A stretch of 54,816 nucleotides of DNA. Source: a virus. This document shows, piece by piece, positions 8,158-15,937 of this stretch. The position numbers and the translations under genes were made by a program. Location of the stretch: positions 1-54,816 of the IMG/VR virus record IMGVR_UViG_3300028883_000312. One strand, 5' to 3'. The notes below the pieces were generated by a model, which was not told the origin of the DNA, did not search any database, and saw only the letters and a list, made by a program, of their open reading frames with translations. Positions within the stretch are counted from its first letter, which is position 1. Each line of letters opens with the position of its first letter.

Positions 8158-9748
8158 TGAAATAGTCTCCCGCTTACGGGACAAGCCAGACGCTGAACGC
8201 CTGGCCGTGGTTAATCATGCCCTGGAGCAGACCAAGGACTATGTGTGGGTGCCCAATCCTGGACCACAGACTGAGGCCTATTTCAGCAAAGCTGACATAC
8301 TGCTGTATGGCGGCGAGCCTGGTGGGGGTAAGAGTTCGCTTGTCCTGGGCCTCGCCTTCACTCAGCATCGCCGGTCGCTGATCCTTCGCCGGCAATACAC
8401 GGATCTTGACCACTTGCTTGAGGAAGCACAGAAGTTTAACGGTGGCAAAGACGGGTATAACGGGTCTCCTCCTCCCAAGCTGAAACGGCCTGATGGACGG
8501 GTCATGGACTTTGGTGCCGCGGCCCGGGTCGGTGACGAGCAGCATTGGATGGGGCGACCGCATGACTTTATCGGCGTGGATGAGGCTACTCAGTTCGCTG
8601 AGCTGCAAATCCGCTTCCTGATGGGCTGGTGCCGTAGCGCCAAGGAGAGCAACGAAAAGCCACAACGGACGCGCGTTGTCTTGGCCACGAATCCCCCGCT
8701 GACAGCAGAAGGCTTGTGGATCACCGAGATGTTTGCCCCGTGGCTGGATGATAAATTCCCTGATCCCGCCAAGCCCGGTGAACTGCGTTATGCGATTGTC
8801 CCAGAGGATAAAGAGGTCTGGGTGGACGGTCCTGATCCGGTGTGGGATGAGGGGAAAAACAAATACCTGCAGCCGAAATCCTATACCTATGTCCCTGCCT
8901 CATTGAACGACAACCCTTTCCTCACTGGTACAGGGTACGAGAAGGACTTGGATGCACTGCCCGGTGAGATACACAGCGTCCTGATGGGCGGGTTCAAAAA
9001 TACCTTCCGTGATGCGCCTGACCAGATTATCCCAACAGAATGGGTGAGACTCGCACAGCAGCGCTGGCGCCCTGAACCTCCCAAAGATGTCCCGATGTGC
9101 GCCATGGGCGTGGACTGTACGGGGGGCGGTACCGACTCAATGGTCATTGCTCCCCGGTATGACGGGTGGTATGCGCCATTTATTGAGATACCGGGCAAAG
9201 AGATGCCCAGGGATGCGATTAACAAGACCACTGCCGGCCATATCGTGTCCAATCGTCGTGATTCGGCTGCGGTTGTGATCGATCTCGGTGGTGGTTACGG
9301 TAGCGGCGCGTATGAAATCCTTGTGGATAATGAGATCGAGACCATCGGCTACAAGGGTGCTGAGACCAGTACCAAGCGTAGCCGTGACGGAAAACTGAAA
9401 TTCACCAACACGCGATCAGCGGCCATCTGGTTATTTCGTGAAGCCCTGGACCCTGACCAGCCCGGGGGGTCTCCGATTGCACTGCCCCCGGACAATGAGG
9501 TGCTTGCAGATTTAACGGCCCCGACATTCAAGGTGAAATCCAACGGTATCCAGGCGGAATCAAAAGAGGATGTGTGCGACAGGCTGGGACGGTCAACGAA
9601 TAAGGGCGATGCGGTGATACAGGCATGGCATTACGGACCCAAGGAAACTACGCATGCCCTGGAGTTCCTGAACCGCAAAGAGCAGAAGGCACTGCGGGGC
9701 CAAGCACCAAAGATCATCATGGGGCGTCAACACGCCAAGAGGAGGTAG
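8141..9748 (+). CDS. terL: Terminase large subunit
   Basis: A 535-residue packaging ATPase/nuclease. Walker A is GEPGGGKSS (residues 58-66) and Walker B FIGVDEA begins near residue 143. The C-terminal nuclease domain carries GVDCTGGGTDS and VVIDLGGGYGSGA acidic motifs of the RNase H-like fold. It acts with TerS and the portal to fill proheads. The gene order terS, terL, portal, Bbp19-like, scaffold, capsid resembles the Bordetella phage BPP-1 group of podoviruses. Confidence 0.93.
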   Translation: MSASLDEIVSRLRDKPDAERLAVVNHALEQTKDYVWVPNPGPQTEAYFSKADILLYGGEPGGGKSSLVLGLAFTQHRRSLILRRQYTDLDHLLEEAQKFNGGKDGYNGSPPPKLKRPDGRVMDFGAAARVGDEQHWMGRPHDFIGVDEATQFAELQIRFLMGWCRSAKESNEKPQRTRVVLATNPPLTAEGLWITEMFAPWLDDKFPDPAKPGELRYAIVPEDKEVWVDGPDPVWDEGKNKYLQPKSYTYVPASLNDNPFLTGTGYEKDLDALPGEIHSVLMGGFKNTFRDAPDQIIPTEWVRLAQQRWRPEPPKDVPMCAMGVDCTGGGTDSMVIAPRYDGWYAPFIEIPGKEMPRDAINKTTAGHIVSNRRDSAAVVIDLGGGYGSGAYEILVDNEIETIGYKGAETSTKRSRDGKLKFTNTRSAAIWLFREALDPDQPGGSPIALPPDNEVLADLTAPTFKVKSNGIQAESKEDVCDRLGRSTNKGDAVIQAWHYGPKETTHALEFLNRKEQKALRGQAPKIIMGRQHAKRR

Positions 9749-9750
9749 CC

Positions 9751-10041
9751 ATGTCAAGTTTAGTATCAGGAGGCGGTCTTTTCAGCAAGAGGGGCAGAAG
9801 GAATTTACAGAATATCCTCTCCGGCAATCCCGTGCTGGCGCCATTGAACACGATCATGGGCGGGGACGAGCCCGAGACCATTACTCCTCCCGCCGCGGAG
9901 CCCACGCCATTGATGCCGATACCCGATGAGGCTGCGGCAAAGATCAAGGCACAGAAGGGGCAAGTCAGCCGGCGCCGTCGCAAGCTGACACGTGCTAACA
10001 CGATATTGAGCGACACATCGCAGACAGGGTTGGGCGGATGA
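9751..10041 (+). CDS. Small virion-assembly protein upstream of the portal
   Basis: A 96-residue protein beginning MSSLVSGGGLFSKRG, with a Pro-rich middle and a basic stretch (SRRRRKLTRANTILSD) near the C-terminus. The ATG at 9751 follows AGGAGGTAGCC; the longer frame starting at 9625 lies inside terL. Short proteins with this RRRKLTRANTIL-type tail are common next to podovirus portal genes, but their role is not known to me. It overlaps the portal start (ATGA). Confidence 0.65.
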   Translation: MSSLVSGGGLFSKRGRRNLQNILSGNPVLAPLNTIMGGDEPETITPPAAEPTPLMPIPDEAAAKIKAQKGQVSRRRRKLTRANTILSDTSQTGLGG

Positions 10042-11660
10042 ATATCAAACAGCTGATCGAACAGGTTGGCGGTCTTTTCACCAAGCGCTCCCGGTATGAG
10101 CACTTGCTGCAGGAGATCGCGGAGAATTTCTACCCTGAGCGGGCGGACTTCACTGTTATCCGCGACATCGGGGATGAGTACGCCTCCAACCTCTCATCCA
10201 GCTATCCCCTATTGGTGCGGCGTGAATTAGGCAACCAGATTGGTATGTTCCTGCGGCCTACGGATAAAGCGTGGTTCCATATGGGCCTGGTTGACGAAGA
10301 GCGCGAGGACAATGACTCCAAGCGCTGGATGCAGTGGGCAACCAACACCATGCGCCGCGCTATGTACGATAGACGGACGCAATTCACCCGTGCAACCAAG
10401 GAAGGGGACCATGACTATGCGGCATTCGGACAGAACGTGGTGTCCTGTCGGCTGAACCGTGACGCCGATGGATTGCTATACCGTGACTGGCATCTACGTG
10501 ACTGCGCTTGGACGGAGAACGAGGAAGGTGGGTTCGCTATCTTTGCGCGCAAATGGAAGCCCCAGGCTCATGAGCTGTACCGCTTGTTCGGGGACCGTAT
10601 TGGGCAAAAGGCTGTCGATAGGGCGACCAGGGAGCCGTTCAGCACGATTACCTGCTATCACATCATGATCGAGGCTCATCTGTATGACGATGACGCCAAG
10701 GGGCGTCCGTATTGGTCGATCTACTACAACCTGGACGATGAGCAGGAGATTGAGATCGTACCCCAGTGGATCAATGAATATAACATCGCACGGTGGCAGA
10801 CAGTCTCTGGATCACAATACGCCTACTCCCCTGCAGCAATAGCAGGGCTCCCGGACGCCAGGCTGATCCAGGCCATGACCTATACCCTGCTTGAGGCGGG
10901 TGAGAAGTTCACCAACCCGCCCATGATCGCAACCCAGAACGTGGTGAAATCGGACATTTCGATCTATGCCGGCGGCGTAACCTGGGTGGACCAGGAATAT
11001 GATGAGCGCTTGGGCCAGGCCTTGAGACCCATAACCCAGGACTACAAAGGCATGCCGATGGGTGTTGAGATGTTGCGTGACACACGCACCATGCTTACTG
11101 ATGCGTTCTACCTGAACAAACTGGCCTTGCCTCAGCGCGAGGCGGACATGACCGCGTATGAGGTCGGGCAACGGGTCCAGGAGTACATCCGCGGTGCGCT
11201 GCCAATCTTTGAGCCCATGGAGATGGACTACAACGGTGGTCTGTGCGAACTGACATTCGAGACCATGTTGCGGGCGGGGGCGTTTGGTGATCCCAGGAAC
11301 ATGCCCAGAAACCTGCAGGGCGCTGAGTTCCATTTCCGTTTCGAGTCTCCCCTGCATGATGCGATTGAGCAGCAGAAGGGACAGAAGTGGCTGGAAGCCA
11401 AGGCGATTATCGCCGAGTCGGTGGCCCTTGACCCGAGCACGGCAGGACTCCTTGATGCCAAAGAGGCCTTGCGCGATGTCCTTGAAGGAATCGGCACACC
11501 TGCCAAGTGGATGCGCAGCAAGCAAGCGGTTACTGCGTATGAGCAACGAATCCGGGAACAGCAAGAGAGCGAGCAAATGCTGGCCGAGATGGAGCAGGGT
11601 GCTGGTATTACCGAAACATTAGCCAAGGCCAATACTGAGTTGGCCAGGACGGGCACGTGA
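10038..11660 (+). CDS. Portal (head-to-tail connector) protein
   Basis: A 540-residue podovirus head-tail connector. The N-terminal YEHLLQEIAENFYPERADF segment, AWFHMGL, KEGDHDYAAFGQNV and the late TAYEVGQRVQE region are standard for the T7/BPP-1-type family. Twelve copies should form the ring through which DNA passes and on which the terminase docks. Length is normal. The C-terminal 80 residues are a charged helix. Confidence 0.92.
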   Translation: MNIKQLIEQVGGLFTKRSRYEHLLQEIAENFYPERADFTVIRDIGDEYASNLSSSYPLLVRRELGNQIGMFLRPTDKAWFHMGLVDEEREDNDSKRWMQWATNTMRRAMYDRRTQFTRATKEGDHDYAAFGQNVVSCRLNRDADGLLYRDWHLRDCAWTENEEGGFAIFARKWKPQAHELYRLFGDRIGQKAVDRATREPFSTITCYHIMIEAHLYDDDAKGRPYWSIYYNLDDEQEIEIVPQWINEYNIARWQTVSGSQYAYSPAAIAGLPDARLIQAMTYTLLEAGEKFTNPPMIATQNVVKSDISIYAGGVTWVDQEYDERLGQALRPITQDYKGMPMGVEMLRDTRTMLTDAFYLNKLALPQREADMTAYEVGQRVQEYIRGALPIFEPMEMDYNGGLCELTFETMLRAGAFGDPRNMPRNLQGAEFHFRFESPLHDAIEQQKGQKWLEAKAIIAESVALDPSTAGLLDAKEALRDVLEGIGTPAKWMRSKQAVTAYEQRIREQQESEQMLAEMEQGAGITETLAKANTELARTGT

Positions 11661-12001
11661 CAAAACGCAAGACAGTAACAAAGCCGCAAAAGGAAAATCC
11701 AAACCGGCCAAGCAACAAAGAGCCGGCACTGCACAAAGAGCCGTATGCGCCAGCCGAGTTTGAATTAGCCGATGCGGTGTCATTGCAAGCCCTACAGCGG
11801 GGGCAGGCGACGGAGGACCAGCAGAAACGCGCCCTGGACTGGATTGTCAGAACAGCCGCCTGTACCTATGACCTGTCCTATCGTCCGACCAATAACGGGG
11901 ATACCGATTTTGCAGAGGGCAAGCGTTTCGTGGGCCTGAGCATCGTCAAACTACTGAACATCAATACAGCAAAGCTGAGAGGAGAGAGCAATGTGGCTTA
12001 A
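11657..12001 (+). CDS. Bbp19-like protein
   Basis: A 114-residue protein starting with GTG in the portal stop (GTGA). The core ALQRGQATEDQQKRALDWIV...CTYDLSYRP...FAEGKRFVGLSIVKLL matches the Bbp19 family found between portal and scaffold genes in BPP-1-like phages. The function is unknown; head assembly is likely from position. Confidence 0.8.
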   Translation: MTKRKTVTKPQKENPNRPSNKEPALHKEPYAPAEFELADAVSLQALQRGQATEDQQKRALDWIVRTAACTYDLSYRPTNNGDTDFAEGKRFVGLSIVKLLNINTAKLRGESNVA

Positions 12002-12938
12002 ATATTTACGCAAGTGGCAAGAGGAAGAGGCCGGCGGTGAGGGTGGCGCCGGCGAAGGTGCCGAGGGTGACGCTGGTAATGCTGGTGAAGGCGGAGAAGG
12101 CGGAGAAGGCGGTGAGGGTGGAGAAGGCGGTGGTGTAACCCCTAAGTGGCCCGATAACTGGCGTGAGCTGTATGCCGGCGACGACAAAAAGAAACTAGAG
12201 GGACTGTCCCGATTCCGCTCCCCGGAAGCTGCGTTTGACTCGTATTTCTCCGCCCAACAGAAAATCCGCGAGGGCGTGCTTAAATCCGCCTTGCCCGAGG
12301 ACGCGACCGAGGAACAGTTGAAGCTGTGGCGCGAGGAACACGGTATCCCAGAATCACCAGAGAAATATGACCTGACATTCGATGATGGCACGGTGATCGG
12401 CGAAGAGGACAAGCCCGCTATCGATAGCCTGCTCAAAGCAGTGCATGGATCTCACTTCAACAACGACCAGGCCAAGGCCGTGATCAAGTGGTATTACAGC
12501 GAGCTTGAGGAACAACAGGCAGCAGAGAAGGAAGCGGACGCGGCACACAAGACCGAGACTGAGGACGCGCTGCGTGCGGAGTTCGGTGCGGACTACCGGC
12601 GCAATGTGAACATGGTGCATGGTCTGCTGGATACCGCGCCCGAAGGCTTAAAAGACCGGATACTGGGCGCCCGCGATGCCGAGGGTAAAGGCCTGTTCAA
12701 TGATCCTGACTTCAATAAGTTCATGGTGGACCTTGCCCTCAAGATCAATCCAATCAATACCCTGGTGCCAAATAATGGCGGTGACATCATGGGATCGATT
12801 GAAAGCGAGCTGGCCAAGTACACGGAATGGATGAAAGCGCCGACAGGCAGTGAGGACCACAAAAAGTACTGGAAGGATGAGAAGGTGCAGGAACGCTATC
12901 GTCAGCTGTTAGCGGCCAAGGAGAGAAGTGCGGCATAA
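11991..12938 (+). CDS. Scaffolding protein
   Basis: A 315-residue acidic protein. Residues 13-48 are a low-complexity Gly/Glu tract encoded by tandem 9-bp units, followed by a mostly helical charged protein (PEDATEEQLKLWREEHGIPESPEKYDL is cut here into its parts: PEDATEEQLKLWREEHG then IPESPEKYDL). Acidic helical proteins with IPESPEKY-type motifs directly upstream of the capsid gene are phage scaffolds or scaffold-proteases. It overlaps the Bbp19-like gene by 11 bp. Confidence 0.82.
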   Translation: MWLKYLRKWQEEEAGGEGGAGEGAEGDAGNAGEGGEGGEGGEGGEGGGVTPKWPDNWRELYAGDDKKKLEGLSRFRSPEAAFDSYFSAQQKIREGVLKSALPEDATEEQLKLWREEHGIPESPEKYDLTFDDGTVIGEEDKPAIDSLLKAVHGSHFNNDQAKAVIKWYYSELEEQQAAEKEADAAHKTETEDALRAEFGADYRRNVNMVHGLLDTAPEGLKDRILGARDAEGKGLFNDPDFNKFMVDLALKINPINTLVPNNGGDIMGSIESELAKYTEWMKAPTGSEDHKKYWKDEKVQERYRQLLAAKERSAA

Positions 12939-12961
12939 AAAGAGCGGGCCCGAAGGCCCGC
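12937..12961 (-). terminator. Rho-independent terminator of the antisense moron
   Basis: Read on the minus strand, GCGGGCC-TTCG-GGCCCGC (stem 12944-12961) forms a 7-bp GC stem with a stable TTCG loop followed by TCTTTTT (12943-12937). It ends the minus-strand gene at 12967-13197. On the plus strand no T-run follows, so the scaffold transcript can read through. Confidence 0.85.
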
Positions 12962-12966
12962 CTAGG

Positions 12967-13197
12967 TTATGCCGTCATGGCGCGAATCTGATCAACGGTT
13001 TCCGTCACCTTGTTGGAGGTGCTGACATACGAGCACCATCCAGCATCGTCTGGCCATACCTGCACGATGACCATGCTCCCATTGACTGCCCAGAATTCCA
13101 GCTCAGTATCATTCGGACCCTCACAGGAGTTGATACAGCAACCGCCAAGTTCATCGCGCATGACGCCGTTGATCTGCTTTCTCACTGATCTGTTCAT
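12967..13197 (-). CDS. Antisense moron, small unknown protein
   Basis: A 76-residue protein on the strand opposite to all its late-gene neighbours, between scaffold and capsid. Start at 13197 follows CTTGGAGAACCATC; an upstream in-frame start is less likely. The sequence has four cysteines (a CC pair, then C and C further on) and ends DQIRAMTA; it is unrecognised. Own promoter upstream and own terminator downstream make it a classic moron, probably expressed when the late genes are silent. Confidence 0.78.
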   Translation of the reverse strand: MNRSVRKQINGVMRDELGGCCINSCEGPNDTELEFWAVNGSMVIVQVWPDDAGWCSYVSTSNKVTETVDQIRAMTA

Positions 13198-13246
13198 GAT
13201 GGTTCTCCAAGTTGTTAAAGAACTGCCAGCGCTCACTGGCAACCCT

Positions 13247-13252
13247 ATTATA
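13247..13252 (-). promoter_or_regulatory. Extended -10 promoter of the moron
   Basis: On the minus strand TGGTATAAT ends at 13247: a perfect TATAAT preceded by TGn, an extended -10 element, with no good -35. Just downstream, TGCCAG and CTGGCA form an inverted repeat (about 13226-13243) in the leader, a possible operator or hairpin. Confidence 0.65.
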
Positions 13253-13566
13253 CCAAACGGGTTTTTGAGAAATTGCTGATTTGCCTATAACTATAGCGTT
13301 TGCGGGAGCTACGGTCATTGATTTCATTGAGAAAAGAAATTGCTTGACACGCACTTGGCCAAATTCCGAAAACCTAACGCAACGGCGTTTGCTCCTTTAT
13401 CAGTCCAGTGATACATAGAATAGGACTCTGCTTATTTGAGCAGACATTTATGTACCAAAGCACGGCCCCGGAGGGTCGAAGCCAGCCCCTGATAAGGCAA
13501 ACCTGGCGACGGCAGCGACGGCCAACCCGATGCACGGTTACGACAACGTAGCAAAGGAGGCCGACA
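13253..13566 (+). promoter_or_regulatory. Long gene-free leader upstream of the capsid gene
   Basis: About 310 bases without a gene. It holds a TTGACA (13353-13358) without a convincing -10, the repeat CTAACGCAACGGCGTTTG (13374-13391), a hairpin TCTGCT/AGCAGA (13427-13444), and a GC-rich stretch from 13465 to the capsid ribosome site with candidate stems GGCCC/GGGTC and GCCAG/CTGGC. This could be a structured 5' leader of the capsid mRNA. No known riboswitch fits. Confidence 0.5.
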
Positions 13567-14415
13567 ATGGCTGATACAGCATATCAAACGCAGTACCGCC
13601 AAGAGTTCATTGCGGGATTCGAGCAGAGACAATCTATTCTGCGCGAGACCGTGACGACCGAGGCGGTCTTTAAAGGCAACCAGGCTGTGTTCCTGGTCGC
13701 TGATTCGGGTGATGCGGAGGCTGTCAAGCGTGGTGTCAATGGTCTTATCCCAGCGCGAGCTGACGATAACACCCAGAACACGGCGACCTTGGAAGATTGG
13801 AACGATCTGGTCCGCAAAACCAATTTCAACGTGTTCGCATCGCAGGGCAATCAACGCCAGATCATGCAACAGACCACCATGGGCGTGGTCAACCGCAAGA
13901 TCGATCAGACGATTATCACTACCGCTAATACCGGTACGGTAACAGTCGGGACAAGCTCCACTATCCCCTCGGTGAGTACGTTCCAACACGCGCGCGTTAA
14001 GTTATCCAATGCGTCCGTCCCCTGGGACTCGAACATCACTCTACTCTGCCAACCGTCCTTTTTGGCATACCTGGAACAGGCGCCTGAATTCGCCAATGCC
14101 GAGTATATCAATCTGAGGCCGTATGCCGGACAAGACCCATCGTGGCGTGACAAGCCGATGGCCTACCGGTGGCGCAATGCCCTTATCTGTGAACATCCCA
14201 ACCTGCCTGGCAAAGGGACATCGAGCGAGAAATCGTTTATGTACCATAAGTCAGCGATTGGGCATGCCGCTAACACTGATGGCATGGACTCGATGGTAGG
14301 GTTTGACGAGGAGCAAAACTACTCGTGGGCGCGGTGTACCATTTTCATGGGTGCCGTATTGATGCAAAACGCTGGTGTTGTCGTGATCACTCACGATGGC
14401 TCTGCTTACGCTTAA
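13567..14415 (+). CDS. Major capsid protein
   Basis: A 282-residue protein with a strong ribosome site (AAAGGAGG). The start MADTAYQTQYRQEFIAGFEQ, RQSILRETVTTEAVFKGNQ and VFLVADSG, followed by NRKIDQTIITTANTGTV, are typical of podovirus coat proteins of the BPP-1-like group with an HK97-type fold. Position after the scaffold and its own leader and terminator agree with very high expression. Confidence 0.88.
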   Translation: MADTAYQTQYRQEFIAGFEQRQSILRETVTTEAVFKGNQAVFLVADSGDAEAVKRGVNGLIPARADDNTQNTATLEDWNDLVRKTNFNVFASQGNQRQIMQQTTMGVVNRKIDQTIITTANTGTVTVGTSSTIPSVSTFQHARVKLSNASVPWDSNITLLCQPSFLAYLEQAPEFANAEYINLRPYAGQDPSWRDKPMAYRWRNALICEHPNLPGKGTSSEKSFMYHKSAIGHAANTDGMDSMVGFDEEQNYSWARCTIFMGAVLMQNAGVVVITHDGSAYA

Positions 14416-14427
14416 AGGAGGCTGACC

Positions 14428-14754
14428 ATGGCTTACAGTGGATCAACAGCATCGTCATCGGTTGCCAATCCTCCGTCACTGATCGGCGGCCCTCTGACAC
14501 GGGGCTCCAGCTCAGGACCAAACCCGCGTGGTGGACAAACGTGGCACTACACGTCCACGGACGGGTCAACCGTCACCTCCGCGTCTGCCTATTTTACCGA
14601 TGCTTGGTATTTGGGTATGCGTCCGAGTGACGTGATTTTTGGCACCTACCAAAGTTCGGTCGGTTCTACTGACCGGTATTCTTATCGATTGATTGTGACG
14701 TCTGTCACGACCGCTGGCGCAGTGTGTTCGACTGCCCAGATGTCAACAGGCTAA
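14428..14754 (+). CDS. Capsid-associated (decoration-like) protein
   Basis: A 108-residue Ser/Thr/Gly-rich beta protein 12 bp after the capsid gene, with its own AAAGGAGG ribosome site. Start MAYSGSTASSSVANPPSLIG. Proteins in this slot of related phages are cement or decoration proteins; the exact role is inferred from position. Confidence 0.65.
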   Translation: MAYSGSTASSSVANPPSLIGGPLTRGSSSGPNPRGGQTWHYTSTDGSTVTSASAYFTDAWYLGMRPSDVIFGTYQSSVGSTDRYSYRLIVTSVTTAGAVCSTAQMSTG

Positions 14755-14773
14755 ACCTCCAATCGGTATTGAC

Positions 14774-14802
14774 ACCAGGGGAGGGCAACTTCCCCTGGTT
14801 TT
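14774..14802 (+). terminator. Rho-independent terminator after the capsid genes
   Basis: ACCAGGGGA (14774-14782) pairs perfectly with TCCCCTGGT (14791-14799) over an 8-base loop and is followed by TTTT. It ends or attenuates the abundant capsid/decoration transcript before the tail genes. Confidence 0.88.
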
Positions 14803-14818
14803 CCCTTGAGGAGGCACT

Positions 14819-15280
14819 ATGCCCGCAGTCGAGAGAGCACAACCTATCCGCCCTATCCGTATGGGGCAAGCCGAACATGAACGCAATTACTGGGTGATTA
14901 CTACCGAGCCCGAAATTACCAAAGACGACTTACTTAACCCGGAATACTGGGCTAATGTCAGCAACCGACTGAAACCCTGGGACCGCATTGAGGTCCGCTC
15001 CGACGATGGCGCGATATTCGCAGAGCTGGTGGTGATTTCCAGCGGTCGCGTGTGGGCACGAGTTGAATGCCTGCAGTTCTACGACTTTGCCAAGAAGGTC
15101 AAACTCTCCGAGGTTAAGGAGGATGACCGGTATGACGAGTTTGAAGTGAAGTATGCCGGTCCCAAGATCAAATTCCGTATCATCCGTAAAAAGGACCAGG
15201 AGATGATCAAAGAGGGCATCCAGTCCAAGGATGAGGCCAATGCCTTCCTGAAACAGTATTTGAGTACCATTTACAAGTGA
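14819..15280 (+). CDS. Conserved podovirus head-tail region protein
   Basis: A 153-residue protein between capsid and tail-tube genes, starting after TTGAGGAGG. The middle (IEVRSDDGAIFAELVVIS, then VKYAGPKIKFRIIRK) looks like a small beta barrel, and the C-terminus is helical. Homologous-looking proteins lie at this place in BPP-1-like phages. Function not known. Confidence 0.65.
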   Translation: MPAVERAQPIRPIRMGQAEHERNYWVITTEPEITKDDLLNPEYWANVSNRLKPWDRIEVRSDDGAIFAELVVISSGRVWARVECLQFYDFAKKVKLSEVKEDDRYDEFEVKYAGPKIKFRIIRKKDQEMIKEGIQSKDEANAFLKQYLSTIYK

Positions 15281-15933
15281 GCACCAGCAAACTCGAACTG
15301 TATAACGACGCGCTTATGATCTGTGGTGAGCGATTGCTGCATACCACCACGGGTCTGACCGAAGAGCGCGAACCTCGCCGGCTCCTGGACCATGTGTGGG
15401 ACAGCGAGGGTGTCGATGCTTGCCTTGAAGCAGGACAGTGGAAGTTTGCCATGCGCACGGTAATGATCGATTACGATCCTGATATTACCCCTGAGTTCGG
15501 GCTTCAACGCGCTTTCGCTAAGCCAGATGACTGGATCAACACCTCAGCGTTATGCAGTGATGAGTATTTCAACGTACCACTGCTGCAGTATGTCGATGAA
15601 GCCGGGTATTGGTATGCGGAGCTGGACACGATCTACGTGCGGTATGTGTCCAATGATGCTAATTATGGGGGGGATCTGTCTCTATGGCCGTCCCGGTTTA
15701 CCAATTATGTGGCCGCTTACTTTGCCGATAAGATCATCCTAAAACTGACCAGCGATAAGGAGAGGATTGATAAAGTCGAAAAGAAACTGGAAAAGAATCT
15801 CCTCCTGGCCAAGTCCAGTGACGCCATGGCCGGACCTACGGTATTCCCCCCTCAAGGCGGGTGGAGCCAATCCCGCCAAGGCTACTCACGATCCCGCCGG
15901 GACAGGGGCAGTCGTGGGCAGCTGATAGGATAG
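15277..15933 (+). CDS. Tail tubular protein A-like (T7 gp11 type)
   Basis: A 218-residue protein starting with GTG in the upstream stop. LYNDALMICGERLL, EREPRRLLDHVWDS and VDACLEAGQWKFAMR are the signature of the gp11-like tail gatekeeper family of podoviruses. It should form the ring below the portal. The C-terminal 30 residues are Arg/Ser/Gly-rich. Confidence 0.9.
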   Translation: MSTSKLELYNDALMICGERLLHTTTGLTEEREPRRLLDHVWDSEGVDACLEAGQWKFAMRTVMIDYDPDITPEFGLQRAFAKPDDWINTSALCSDEYFNVPLLQYVDEAGYWYAELDTIYVRYVSNDANYGGDLSLWPSRFTNYVAAYFADKIILKLTSDKERIDKVEKKLEKNLLLAKSSDAMAGPTVFPPQGGWSQSRQGYSRSRRDRGSRGQLIG

Positions 15934-15937
15934 TCCC

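Noticed and set aside
10812-11576. Minus-strand frame of 254 codons opposite the portal gene
   Set aside because: Shadow of a clearly conserved portal gene; no start signals.
11951-12436. Ser/Pro-rich minus-strand frame opposite the scaffold
   Set aside because: The Ser/Pro tract is only the reverse reading of the Gly/Glu tandem repeat in the scaffold gene.
13460-13566. Cyclic-di-GMP (GEMM) riboswitch in the capsid leader
   Set aside because: GGCAAACC and GCGACG pieces recall the family, but the tetraloop hairpin and the second conserved domain are not there.
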